Positions 43,681 through 55,292 of a DNA stretch of 64,000 nt are shown here, one piece after another; positions within the stretch are counted from its first letter, which is position 1, and every line of letters begins with the position of its first letter. A program made the translations under genes and the position numbers. This DNA is from Entomortierella parvispora. Its lineage: Eukaryota > Mortierellomycota > Mortierellomycetes > Mortierellales > Mortierellaceae. The DNA lies in assembly GCA_963573315.1 (NCBI GenBank), contig OY752145.1, positions 2,418,001 through 2,482,000 of the forward strand, in the 5' to 3' direction. The notes beneath the pieces are model-generated. The model had not been told where the DNA came from, did no database searches, and saw nothing but the letters and a program-made list of their open reading frames with translations.

Positions 43681-46600
43681 ATGCAGGCCGCCTGTCTGGC
43701 TCAGCGAGGACCTATGCGCGGACTGATCCTGACAAAGACTTTGGCCAGCAACCATGTCGCGTCAGTGCATCGCACGCGATTCATCCTCGTCAACAGCGTC
43801 AACGCCTTGCCTAGTCATCGCAGGTAAGACATTGCCTCAATCGCTTGCATGGATCACTGTTGACGGCTGATTCTTCTTCGTGGTGGTCTGACCGTTTATG
43901 CTATTCCCTTTATTATCTCTAGCACAGCCTCTAGATTCATTTCGTCAATAGCAGGACGTGGACGCACCACAACATCCAAGCAACTCTTATGTAGACTGGC
44001 CCCAGGACTCTGGGTATACAACAATGGAGGACTCTATGGAGGCGAAGCGGCCGTGGCCGTCAACCAAACTACTCAACAAGTGCTCATGAATCGGACGGGT
44101 GCTGGTCTTGTCTCCAACTCGTTCGGCTGCTCAGCTCCTCGGGCAAGAGGAGTACACACAATCATGAATGACCTCAGCAAACGCATGGTCAGGGGCACTG
44201 CCCAGATTCTCTCAAAACCCCAACCAAGGACAAGCCTCCAGACAGGAACCCCTCAAATAGGCCAAAACTTTCATATCGGTGAATCGTTGCAGCCTCATCT
44301 GCATCAGCTTCGTCGTTCTCTTCATACCACACGCAAGCAGGAAGGATCGTCCCTGGTTACTGGATTATCGCAAGGTTACCGGGTACAGGATTCGTTGCAA
44401 GCTAGACGTGCCTTTGCCTCTACATTGACTCGCACAAAACTCGCACCAGGCTCGGTCCGTTCGCAAGGAGCCAAAAGGACTTTTGCCACTGAGACTGGCC
44501 ATTCCAACAGCTCAGCGTCATCGCAGAATGCATTGGTCAAGTATACACCTCCAATTGGTCCTTTGGACAGAGTTGGACGTGCCAAACTGCTGTCAGCTGC
44601 TCCCAACTTTATGGCACGCCTTAGGATTCGACTGAAGCTACTATTGATGAGACAGATCCGGCCTTGGCGTGTGGATGACTTTATTGCCATGTTCTCGTGG
44701 GCCTTTATCGCCAATGTGGCGTTTGTATTGCTGGGGACGACGACATTCTTCAGTCTCATACTTGCAACGGCCAACAGTTTGCAGTTCCAAGGTGAGCGAA
44801 ACAAACCAAAACACAAAACCACCAATTAAGCATTCCTGTTGTGTCAAAATGCGATCATTGCCTCTCGAGGTGACTGCCTTTTGGGTGGTCTGTGTGTTCG
44901 TCACGAGACTCACATGCCAACCGCTTTTCTTCCCTAGGATTTGTTGCATCCAAGATTAGCGATTATTTGACGGCTTCGACGGGAGTGAAGGTCAAGTTCG
45001 AGGCCGCCATTGTACCCAACTGGAAAGACGGACGTATCACTCTCAGGAACGTCGTCATGTCCAAGCGCGCCGAGCAGCCTAGCCACAGCCAGCATCCTCT
45101 CAGTCACATGGGAGAGGATCATTCTGGTCATGGCCACGAACACGACGGTGAAGGCGATCATGTGTCTGAAGAAGGGGAGGAGATCGATACGAACTTTACC
45201 ATGTTTGACCTCACCATCGATGAAATCGATGTCACGCTTTCTGCAAGGCGATGGCTAGATGGCAAGGGCCTTATTGAGGATGCCTCTATCAAGGGAGTTC
45301 GTGGAGTCATTGGTAAGATGTCTTCTTTGAAGTGTCATTCTCGATTGTTTTATTCAATTGCTCGAAACGTACATTTCTAACATAATATGCATCTAGATCG
45401 AACACATGTTTGGTGGGACCCTGATGTGGAATACATTCCTGAAGAAGCCAGAAGGAAGCACGTGGCAGGAGACTTTGAGCTCGAATCTCTGGAGTTGGAT
45501 GATATGCTTGTGACAGTCCTCCAACCGGATGGATTCCGTCCATACACCGTCTCTGTCTTTAACGCCCAGTTCCCTTGCTTCCGGAAACAATGGATCTGCT
45601 ACGATATGCTCTGTGCGGACTCGATGGTAGGCATGTTTGACGGCTGTCTCTTTAGTTGTTACACTGCTCAAAGGGAAAACACGGACAGCCAATCGGACAC
45701 AAAGTGGAAGAGGACCACACGCTTCAAGATTGACGACGTCAAGATTGACCATTTGAATGCCGGTGTGGAAGGACCCTTTGGATGGATCTATGCCGGTACT
45801 GTGGATGTGACGTGCGACGTTAGAATTCCTAATGAGCCTGAGGAGGATGTGTTGCGCAAGCTTGTCAATGATATTGTCGACAAGATTGATGAGGTTGTGG
45901 ACTTTGCTCCTCTGCCTATTGTATTTGGTACGGGAACGATTGGTGGCAAAGAGATTGTCGTATATCCGAACAGAGCTGCAGCGGCATTGCACCAAAAGAT
46001 GAAAGAGGAGGAAGAAGAAGAGCGACGGTTACTGGCTCTGCAGGCTCAGAGTCATAGAATGAGTCCAGAGGAAGAACACCACCGGCTACATCAGATGAAC
46101 CATGGTCACCGTCCAACCAGCCAGCAGTATCATCAACAAGTCCAACAAATGTACCATCAGCAACAGCAACAACAACAACAACAACTCGCCCAATACCCGA
46201 CCGCAGCTCAGCAGCAGCAACACCAAGCCCACATGGCCAAGGTACACCCACCCAAGACAAAGTCCAAGAAGCCAGCTTTGGTCATGGACTTTGAGTTCCG
46301 GTTCAATGACACCAAGGCCTCGATCCCATTGCAGACCGAGAGCATGTCATATCTTTCCAATGCTATGGTCCGGCCCATTGTTGCTTTCATGAACAGCAAC
46401 CGTACCGTCACTCCAATTCGCTGTCGACTAGAGATGGATTTGGCAAGTTTTTTTCTACTGTTGGAACCTTGATCACTATTGTTTCTCGGTCATTTGTCTA
46501 ACCTGGCAACACATTCTTTTTTTTTTTCTAGTCGGAATTTGATGGCTCGTGGACAATTTATGACTCGAACTTGATGAACAATCTCTCAACCGAGGTTGGA

Positions 46601-46765
46601 AAGGCTTGGGCGAATCTTGTTGCGGATGAGCGGGAGCGAAACAGAAAGCTGAAGCGCGTTGGTCTTTGGGGTCTGCAGTCCATGACGCGAAATATCGTCA
46701 GCGTTTACGACTATGCTCGAGGCAACCGTGGATTCTGGCATTACATTGGAACTCAACATGCTTAG
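43681..46765 (+). CDS. MDM31: Mdm31/Mdm32-family mitochondrial inner-membrane protein
   Basis: Exons 43681-43823, 43923-44791, 44938-45312, 45397-46442, 46532-46765 (phases 2, 1, 1, 0) give 888 residues. The N-terminal ~230 residues are Arg/Ser/Thr-rich and nearly free of acids at the start, fitting a mitochondrial presequence plus matrix-side linker. A hydrophobic helix (FIAMFSWAFIANVAFVLLG) precedes the conserved intermembrane-space domain: GFVASKISDYLTASTGVKV, FEAAIVPNWKDGRITLRNVV, DEIDVTLSARRWLDGKGL, HVWWDPDVEY, FELESLELDDMLVTVLQP, RKQWICYDMLCADSMVGMFDGCLF. A Gln-rich insert sits at about residues 690-740. The last exon SEFDGSWTIYDSNL is the Mdm31 C-terminal motif. In yeast Mdm31/Mdm32 maintain mitochondrial shape, nucleoids and cardiolipin balance. 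The last intron (46443-46531) has a GC donor, GCAAGT. AATAAA is at 47056-47061. Confidence 0.9.
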
Positions 46766-48390
46766 AAGAAAAAAGAGTCTACTTTGACCTCTTCTTGTTT
46801 CTTTCCCCTCCATCCGTCGCCCAGCATCCTCCTTGACACCCTCGTGTGTTCACTTTGTCCATCTCTGTTGTTGTTTTTTTCGTTTCTTTCATTCTTTTTT
46901 TTTCATTTTTGTCCTCTGCATGTTTCATTCCCACTTGCTCTCTTGTACCATACATACCCAACCTCAGTCCGAACCTTCATCCGCATCCCTCGATGAGACA
47001 TGACTTCTTTTTTTTTCTCGACATTGACATCCAACACTACGTCCGCTAGACCGTCAATAAAAAAAAAAGGTAAACAAATTCCAACTGTAGAAAAATTTAT
47101 TTTTACGTAAAAGAAGGGAGAAATCGATGAACAAAGAATAGAACTGCATTGCTCAAATAGTTTGCAAAGTGGTGCACCAATTCGTCTTTGCAATATAGTG
47201 AAGATTTTATCACCGTCTCGAGGATTGAATAACTGTCGCGGTGGGGAACGGTTACGATAAGTCAACGCAGTGTAGGTTCGATAGTCTTGCATGATTATCA
47301 CCCCCCCCTAATTTGTAGTTTCTTCTCCCTGCCGGTACTAGTCGCCGGTATTTGGTGATTTTGAAGTGCTTGGTGGATTCTTGAGACGTTTTGTCGTTGT
47401 AATTCCGATTCAATTGAGAAACTGCTGCATCCCGTCTTTTTTTTTTCAAGATATCAACTGTTCAGTCTCGTCGTCCCCTTCTTTTCACAGGATATGGTGG
47501 ACGGGTTTGCGATCACTTGGGAAATGTGTGAGTGATTTGTTTAGTCGGAGGAACGGCGTGGATTTCAAGGCAGGTGTGGTTAGGTCTAACGTTTATCGCG
47601 GTGTTATCGTTGAAAGATCCAGATCCATAGTCAGGTCGTTCCATGACGTGTGGGCAAAGCAGGTTGGAACATGCCTGTTCTTCCTCCGATCACAGAAGAA
47701 AATGCACTGGGCGCGGGCGCTCACTTTCTAAAAGCTAGGTAGATATCCTCATTGATCAATCAAACAAGTCCTAAGGATAAAACAGCAAAAACCCATTGAG
47801 GCGATTGCATCGATCATACCACAGTCCTTTCTTACTCTGTGATTCGTAGTGACGCTTCGCGGACCTCGTCCCTCGTCTTTGTTCTTGAACAATAAAACTA
47901 AAGCAATGCATGTTTTTAGGGGGGGATCAGTTTCCTTCTCACTGTCGACATGGGACACAAGATGGCTACAAGGTCATTAAAAGAACCCTTTTCACCTACA
48001 CTGGAGGCCCCGATCTTGCTTTGTTGTAGACCAACTCCATCTTTTAAAATTCTATGTAAGGTGAGGGGGTGCTGGTGTATTGTGTATGTGCACCCCCTAC
48101 CGCTTCTAAACGCCTCCTGCGGTGGGAGCTGCCGGATGGCAGATGCTTAAAGTCTCTATGGAAAACGTTCTGTCTGAGGTGAAGTTTTGTAAGAAGGTAA
48201 AGAGAGAGAGAAAAGAGAAAGAAAGAGAAATCGAAAAGATTGTAGAATCACCGAAACAAAAGAAAGACCACAAGGGTACCACATTCCCTTCATCAAACTA
48301 TGGCCCTTTTCACCCTGTAACGCAATTTCTTTTTTTGCCATCATTGAACTGGTGGGACAGAGGCTCTTTTGTATGAAACGGGTTGTATTA
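46766..48390. other. Intergenic region between convergent MDM31 and UTP23
   Basis: No convincing gene in 1.6 kb. It holds the MDM31 3' UTR (T-rich to 47050). ORFs at 47366-47731 and 46903-47301 lack family resemblance. Confidence 0.5.
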
Positions 48391-49459
48391 TTATGAAGAG
48401 GAAGGGGACTCGTCGTTGCCTCCATCTGTCGATGCCTTTCCAGTTTTAGATTTTTTACTCCTCCTCGTCTTTTTCTTTTCCGTCGCCTCGCCTCCATTTG
48501 CTAAAGATCCCGCTGCAGGTGTGGTAGTCGTCGTAGATTTAGGAGTAGTAACGACGACGGCCTTCTTCTTCTTGACCGAGAGCGGGTTAGGTTCCTTGGG
48601 CCCCATCCGTTTCTTCAAGATCTTGGCCTTGATCAACTCTCTCTTTTCCTTCTTTGACTCTTGTTTCTTTTCCAGTTTCTTGACCAACCCTGTATCCAAC
48701 GAGACCTTTCCCGCTCCTGTGACTTTGACAGCCTTCAATGTCTGCAACTCCTTGTTGGATGCATGTGTCTTTGCAGTCTCGATCGATTTCGACTTGTTCA
48801 AACTAGCATCCGAGGGTGGTTCCAGAATCAAGTTGGATCGGTTAATGTACAACAATGGCACACCAGGTACTTGAGCGAATTGTGAACGCAGCTTCTTGGA
48901 CTGGGAGGCCACCACGTAGTTGTGTTGGTTGGAGTTTCCAATGATCTGACCCAGGCAAATAGCTTCATCCACAGCTGTTTGATGTTTGCAACGACGCTTC
49001 TCGAATCTTTTCGAGGCCAGGAACGCGCCCGAGGCATCCTCGCCGCGGGATTTCAACAATGCCATGGTACAAGGGGACACCACTATCAAATGCAAGAGAG
49101 AAAAAGGAAAAGGGTCAGATCACGTCCTGAACAGAAAAAAAAAAAAAAAAAAAAAAAAGTGATAGTTCTCGTACTCTGCTTGGAGGCGTCGCAAAGGACC
49201 TTGGGAATCTGAGTCCTGAGATCGATTCTCTGATCCAACGCAGCCTGGATAAAGTCGGCATCCACTGAGGAGAAGGAAGGAGAACAGAGAAGGGGAGTTT
49301 TCTGTTAGAGAGCGTGTTCTTTCAAGGCTTCTGTTGCCATAGCTTCCGAAGAAGGGGGTTCAGTGCCTCACCTAGAACCTGAAATGGCTTGCGGAAATGA
49401 AATGTTTGGCAGTACATGTTCATGTATCGCTTGTAGTCTTTGGATCGCTTCAATCTCAT
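48391..49459 (-). CDS. UTP23: UTP23-like rRNA-processing PIN-domain protein
   Basis: Minus-strand exons 49459-49372, 49264-49175, 49082-48391 (phases 1, 1) give 289 residues. The start MRLKRSKDYKRYMNMYCQ matches the Utp23 N-terminus. PIN-domain features follow: VDADFIQAALDQRIDLRTQIPK, a CKHQTAVDEAICLGQIIG segment, NYVVASQSKKLRSQF and VPGVPLLYINRSNLILEPPS. Utp23 is a component of the small-subunit processome that releases snR30/U17 snoRNA during 18S rRNA maturation in the nucleolus. The C-terminal third is Lys-rich and low-complexity (KKLEKKQESKKEKREL, KKKKAVVV), typical of nucleolar proteins. Intron 2 contains an A24 run on the plus strand (T-run in the transcript). An internal Met that opens the last exon could be mistaken for a start; the upstream exons complete the PIN fold. 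Confidence 0.9.
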
Positions 49460-49679
49460 GATGTGTTATAGGGTCCTTAGAATGGCAATAGAATGTATGG
49501 ATGGATGGTAGTGGAGCAACAGAAACAAAGCGAAGCATGAATGAAAGAATGGTCCTCAAGGACTCTGTTTACTTTCGGAATAGCAGTCACTTTTTCTTTT
49601 TTCTTTTTTTTTCTTTGATCCGTGGACGCGACGCGTGGAGGGAAGGATTTTTTTTCTTCATTACGACATGTCATCTCTC

Positions 49680-52212
49680 TCAGTCTACAAAGATCTTTTT
49701 CAATGCGGATTGGATAAAACTCTTGCGCTGCAAGGTTGGCATCGTCTCAAAGATCCCCATAATCACCGCCATGGCCAATCCAAAAAGCACCGTCTCCCCT
49801 TGTCGGAAGTTCTTGACCCATCCGGCCTTGGCCAGTCGGCGCCACAAGGACTCCAACGTGAACCGGGTATAATACAATGTCAACGCTGACTGACGTTGTC
49901 TAGACTCGAGCAAGATCCACAATCCTCCAACGAATCCGTTCAGATAATGTCTATTTTGTTTTTTCACATTGTATTACTGTTAGTCCCTGCAATTTTTTTT
50001 CTGCTCTCTTTTTCATATTTGAAATTGTTTGTTTGCTTCTTTACCTCTTTGTCGGCAAGAAATTGGCGGGGAGATAGCGCTCCAAGGCACAAAGCATGGG
50101 GAATGCCGTAATATTCATGCCCCATGCCCCGACCGCGCTCCGCACCGTCGCCAGGATTGTCCTCTTGAAGTACGTCAAGACCCCGTTCTTGAAGACGCTA
50201 CTCCCTTTCACCAAGAAGGTCAGGAATGCAAGCGTCCCATGCAATTTCAAGCAAAATTTCATGTTCTTTCCTGCGAGCGAGACTGCTGCACTCGTGCAAC
50301 TGGCCGTATGAGGGTGGAAAAATCGACAGAGGGGTGAACTATGTCTCACTCCCTCCGTTATCGTGAGGATCGATTGCACTGCTGAGGGGACAAGAAAGGT
50401 CCCAGCAATAGGTGTGGCGGAGAAGGCTTGAGAACTGGCAGCTGCAAAATTGTCCACGATAAGAGGCGTAAAGTCGTTTCCAGCCATCTTAGGATTCAGA
50501 CCGCGCATACGAACAAAATTGCTAATGCTAGCAAGAATACCGTTGCTCTGTGGATAAGGTCCCAGGGTTTTGGAATTGTATCCGGGCGGCCGCGTCAGAT
50601 ACGGGTCGCACTGCGACATGATCGTTTTCCTAAGCGACAGCTATGTGGAACAAGGAGAGATAAAAAAGAACGCGTCAGAGAAGTAGGCTATCGTGCAGGC
50701 GAGGGGGAGGCAGTGATTCAATCCATGGCTACAGATAGCAGATAAGAGAAAAAAAGATAGGAATGCGGTGTGAAGGAGATTTTTTTTTTTTGGCCCTGAA
50801 TCTCTTTCCCCTGTGCCTCCTGCATCTTGTGTCCTTCATTTTATGATTCCGGGATTTTGGATGGACTTACAGGAGAACAATCGCCGTGGTGAACGAATGT
50901 GTGAATGATCTGGCTAGAACTGAATGGGAACAACAACCAGACCCCGAACCACTGTGGCATCCAGTCCGTCCAGCCCTTTGCTTCCAGTGCCGAATACGTA
51001 ACCTCTCCAGCATACGTCAAAAAGTAAAGGGCCATCGTTAGCCGCCTCGACTGATCCGGGACCAAAGCGAAAGCAGGGGACGCTAACAAGGCTGCCAGAC
51101 TAGCTGGAATCCATTCTTGTCCCTTCATCAAGTTTGATTTGTCTTCCAAGATCCCTTCACGGTTGCGATCCAACTCCAGATCTACACCTGAATCCTTGCG
51201 CTGAGAGAGATTCAATTGCTGTCGCTCCGAGATGATCCTGTCCAGGGCTATAGAAAGATGACGTAAGAAAATCCTGTATAGGAATGCAAATCCTCCCGCA
51301 GAGGCCCCCAGGGACACGGCCGAGGAGTTGTCCAAGATGATCTTTCGAGCCAGTCCTTTGTACTTTTGTTTCAGCAGCGCAGGTAGGAGGACATCCAAGA
51401 CTGTGCCGGCCGCAAAGGCCAGGATGAATCCACGGAGGCCAGACCTGGTGGCAGAGGAGATGTCATCTGGATGGGATGAAAAGAGAGGATTGCTAGATCC
51501 CGACAGGGAATCGATTTCAGACCTAGATTGGGTTCAAGGAAGGGAGACAAGGAAGGGAGACAAGGAAGGGATCTGAGAGCATGAGAAACAAGCTTGTCTG
51601 CGTCATTTGAATTTCCGCAGGAAAGCCATAGTGGGGCGCGGATGTTATCGAAGCACAGCAAAAACACGGTTTTGGAATCGGGTGAGTCCAAAGGTATGAA
51701 CAGTACCTAAACCATTGCTGATACTCTTCCGGATCGATCAAGGGCCCCACAGTGCGCGCATTCGCGTTTTTCTCTGAGGATCGATTCACCTTCTCCTGAT
51801 TATTAGGATCTGGACTCTTGTTGACCTCCTTGCTGCTGTCCACTCCCTTGGCCCCTCCTCTGCTGTTCTTCTTTTTAGAGCTAGAATGGTCTAAGCGCAA
51901 GAGCGAGTATCCAGCAGGCGAGAGGAAGAACGAGAGCACCACTTTGGAGACGTCAGAAGGGTGTGTTTTCCGTCTTTGCTTCTGTTCCTTTGCTTTTAGT
52001 AGCTCCGGGAGGCCTCTTCCCGGGGTCGGGGTCAAGGGTGTCAATGTTGAGAAAGGGTTTCCAGAGTCTGTCGGAGAGAGAGGGGTGAACGGTGAGGTCT
52101 GATCACTGTCATCGTCGTTGCTCGCAGTGGAAAGGGTAGGTGAGGGAGCCTGGTTGGCAACACTGCCAGACGCATTGAGTCCTGATGGCGAGACACTAAA
52201 GATCCTTGCCAT
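49680..52212 (-). CDS. TMEM135-like multi-pass membrane protein
   Basis: Minus-strand exons 52212-51707, 51522-50871, 50640-50045, 49950-49680 (phases 2, 0, 2) give 674 residues. The N-terminal ~170 residues are Ser/Thr/Pro-rich with a basic SKKKNSRGG patch. Then follow hydrophobic segments (GLRGFILAFAAGTVLDVLLPALL, AVSLGASAGGFAFLYRIFL, ALLASPAFAL, FGVWLLFPFS) and the TMEM135-like landmark CRFFHPHTASCTSAAVS, followed by FCLKLHGTLAFLTFL. Paired repeats of this kind occur in animal TMEM135, a peroxisome/mitochondrion-associated protein linked to lipid handling and mitochondrial dynamics; fungal members are uncharacterised. Family placement rests on the C-x-H-x-S-C motif and helix pattern, so it is probable rather than certain. 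The ending LQRKSFIQSALKKIFVD is basic-amphipathic. Its 3' end lies 220 bases from the UTP23 start, on the same strand. Confidence 0.75.
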
Positions 52213-53244
52213 TGATTGTTCTATGAAGAAGAAGCGCGTTGCTGTCGAAGGGTGTGATGGATAGATCGTAAGGGTTGATAAGCAAGCTCTTTTTGAAGTA
52301 GACAGAGTGTGCGTATGTGTGTATGTGCGTCTGTGTGTGTGTATGTGTGTATGTGTGTGTATGTGTGTGGATGTGTGGTGGGTGGGTGGTTTTTATGTGC
52401 GAAAGAGAGAGAAAGATAGGTAAAGATAGAAAGAGAGCAAAGCAGAGAAACTCAAGGGAGGGAATGTCGGGCGCCAAAATAAAGGGTCGTCCACCTTTTA
52501 TTCTTTTGGGAAACCCAACAAAAATACAGAGGTTTTTGCTCGGACTTGGACAGGCTTGGACGTTTGCGAGGGGTTGGACCGAGCCGCACGGACTTCGCTG
52601 ACAAGTGTCCCACCTCCCCCTCTTCCGTCAGAGATTAGGAGGCAAGTAGAGGGAGAGGAATAGGTCGACGTCGCATGCACAACAACAAAAAAAATTAAAG
52701 GGACATTGAAGGGGGGATAGTAACCCAAATGAAGAAGCTAGACGATGTGCGACCATGGCCAGATGATGTTCGGATGATCGGATTTGGTAAACGCACACGT
52801 CTTCTGTGCCAACACATTTTAGTGGTGACCTTGAGTATCTCGTCGCCAAGCCTCGTTTCCCGAAACGCTGCATCGAAAAGAGGGTGAATCCTCACTCTGG
52901 CAGACGCAACCGTGACAAAGCTTCATTCCTTGGGCTAAAGGAAAACACGGAGGAAATGGACAACTGATGCCGTCTACCTTTGCTCGCGTCTTGGCGCTTC
53001 AGTTGAACATGCATGTCCAGCTCGTGTCAGCTCAACAGCGCTATTCTCCTTACAAATGGACCCAGAATGCAGCAGCATCTTGTCTCACCTCCATAAAGAC
53101 TCATTTGCTCAAATATAATGACAAACGACTCGTGCGTCCTGCACGAATGCGACGGCAGTAAAGAAGCCGAGTTGTTCATGATGACTACAAACTTAGCAGA
53201 CTCTCTAGTAATCTCAGACTCAGTTCGTAATGGTTGTTTAATAA
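52213..53244. other. Intergenic region between the TMEM135-like gene and monooxygenase A
   Basis: No gene seen. The TMEM135-like promoter includes a (GT)n/(GTAT) microsatellite at about 52310-52377. A small ORF at 52967-53161 is not supported. Confidence 0.55.
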
Positions 53245-54903
53245 CTAAATAGCTGCAGCCAGTCTCTGTTCTTCTTCATATCGATTCGAGATGCGCTGAG
53301 GTAAGGCAGCAACAGTTCCCCTTTCAGGGACCTGAGGCAAGAACGAAAGTTGGGGCCTATATCTCAACCCCTTCTCAGTGTTTTTCCTCAGAACCCACTT
53401 TGGCATGTACCCCAGCATTATTTTCCTCGTCAACGCGTCAGTCCACGTCTAGTAAGACGATTTCAATAATGTTAGAATTCGAAAAGAAAAGAGGTTGCTC
53501 TTGCAAACGCAATTTCTTGTTTGTTGCTGTAGTTTACCTGACCAGCCAGGACTTTTGCCATCTGAGTGCTTGTTGCGAGATCCTGTACTGCATGGAGATA
53601 CCGTTCATCGTAATACTCCTTGAAAGCTTGATCGATGCTCTCGGAGGAAGAGTCTTTCATCTCATAGAGGGCATTCACCAACGAGACCGCATCTTCGGCT
53701 GCATTAAGGGCTCCACGGCCAGCATTGGGCAGCATTTTGTGGCAGGCATCTCCCATCAGCACTGTCCGACCATGGTACCAGGTGTCAAACAATTTCTGCT
53801 CCAAAAGAACTTTGGAAATTGTCTTTGGGTCTGTGAGATCAATCAAATCGCCCATGGTGCCGCCGAGGTTGGTGGGATACTTTCGCCAGAGATCTGCATC
53901 CGGTCGGAATTCAGAGTCCCATTCAGAGACGGTTCGCGTCTCGGCCTCGTCTGCCTGGGTCAATTCCAGCTGAGTGTCGATTCTCCAAGCGATCCTGTTG
54001 TTGACGACCGAAAAATAACGCCACTAAGAAATGGATGTGTGTGAGATAGCAGGCGCGATACGCAAAATACATGGCAAGGAGTTTCATCATAGCTGTTTCG
54101 TACGGTGTGAGTCGAGTTTTCACCAATAAAGATACCGGTGTGTGCAATCTTGTCATGAGCCTTCGGGAACTTTGTTTTATCCAAAGGTCCTGTGGTTCCC
54201 AGGATGCTTCGATGATGGACCTTCAAAGGGGCCGCATCCAAAGTCGAGAGCTTGCCTTCACGCTGCAAGAGGGTATGTAGACTCTGTCGAACACCACTGT
54301 AGGCACCATCTGCACCGACAAGGATGGATCCTTGGTGACTCTGACCATCGGAGCACTGAATGACGACTCGTTCTTGATCCTGCTCAATCGCTACAATCTT
54401 CTTTCCCATGCTGATCTTGTCGCGTGGGACTTCATCCAGGAGGAACTGGTGGAGTTGTGGCCGGTACATGGACAGGGGTTGGTATCCCGACCTTTGAGAA
54501 GGGAAAGCGTGGGGGGAAAAGAAGAGTCAATGTTGCTTGAACTTCAAAGGCGACGCAGGTTAGGTGGCTGCACTTTGCGGGTTGCACATTTTTGGGCCTC
54601 TTACATTTCTTTATGGTCGGAGACATCGATGTTCCCGATCAGGCTCATGTCGCCACCGTCAAAGACATCGATCGCAAAAGATTCTTTGGAGATCGCCATG
54701 AGCTTGTCCAGCAATCCGAGTTGTTCAAACAGGGGCAAGATGTTTGTCCAGAATCCGATCGCACTCCCAAGGAGTTTGAACTCGGTTTGACGCTCGTACA
54801 CATGGTATGGGATTCCAGCCCGTTCGAGGAGGATGGCTAGTGTGAGTCCACCCAGGCCGCCTCCGACAATGAGTACTTTGAGTTCAGAAGGTGAAGTTGT
54901 CAT
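53245..54903 (-). CDS. FAD-dependent monooxygenase (PHBH/UbiH-type), tandem copy A
   Basis: Minus-strand exons 54903-54605, 54491-54104, 54023-53538, 53448-53245 (phases 2, 0, 0) give 458 residues. The Rossmann FAD motif KVLIVGGGLGGLTLAI starts at about residue 9. The middle has GSILVGADGAYSGVRQ (the D-G motif that contacts both FAD and NAD(P)H), and GDACHKMLPNAGRGALNAAED is the second FAD motif binding the ribityl chain. These are flavoprotein hydroxylases that use NAD(P)H and oxygen; the substrate cannot be read from sequence. Neither a membrane anchor nor a signal peptide is visible. It is about 50-60% identical by eye to the gene upstream on the same strand, with matching intron positions except one. 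The second exon of A equals exons two and three of B, so one intron was lost here or gained there. Confidence 0.88.
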
Positions 54904-55292
54904 GTTGGTCCTGATGATCCCGTTTGCTGTCGAGATATACGGGGTTATCCTTGTTGGCAGGGGGTGAGCGAAGGTGCCGGAAGAACGTGAAAGAGAAGAA
55001 AGACAAGAAAGAGAAAGAAAGAAATGAAAACAAAACGAGGGTGATGATAGTTCAAGAAAAAAAAAAGAGCTCCCAAGCTCCCGGCGGGACCGATGCGCTC
55101 AACAGTGAAAAGCACGCTTTGCATTAGCCAGCTCCGACCGTTGTGATGCGACGGGCGCATTCATTCGGCAGCCGTGGTTCGATGCCCCTCGACTGAAAAA
55201 AGGGCTCACATAACCCATCCCATTCCACCCTCTCCTCCCATTGCGACCGACGATCGAGTCTCAACTCTCTCTTCTCTTGAGCTGTCAATTCT
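54904..55292. other. Spacer between the tandem monooxygenase genes
   Basis: No gene seen. It holds the promoter of copy A (C/T-rich on the minus strand) and the 3' end of copy B. A GGTTCGATGCC sequence at about 55176 resembles a tRNA B box but has no matching arms. Confidence 0.5.

Noticed and set aside
47366-47731. 121-codon ORF between MDM31 and UTP23
   Set aside because: No recognisable domain, no promoter-like leader and overlapping ORFs of equal quality; not supportable as a gene.
55120-55200. tRNA gene suggested by GGTTCGATGCC
   Set aside because: No T-arm, acceptor or A-box pairing could be formed around it.
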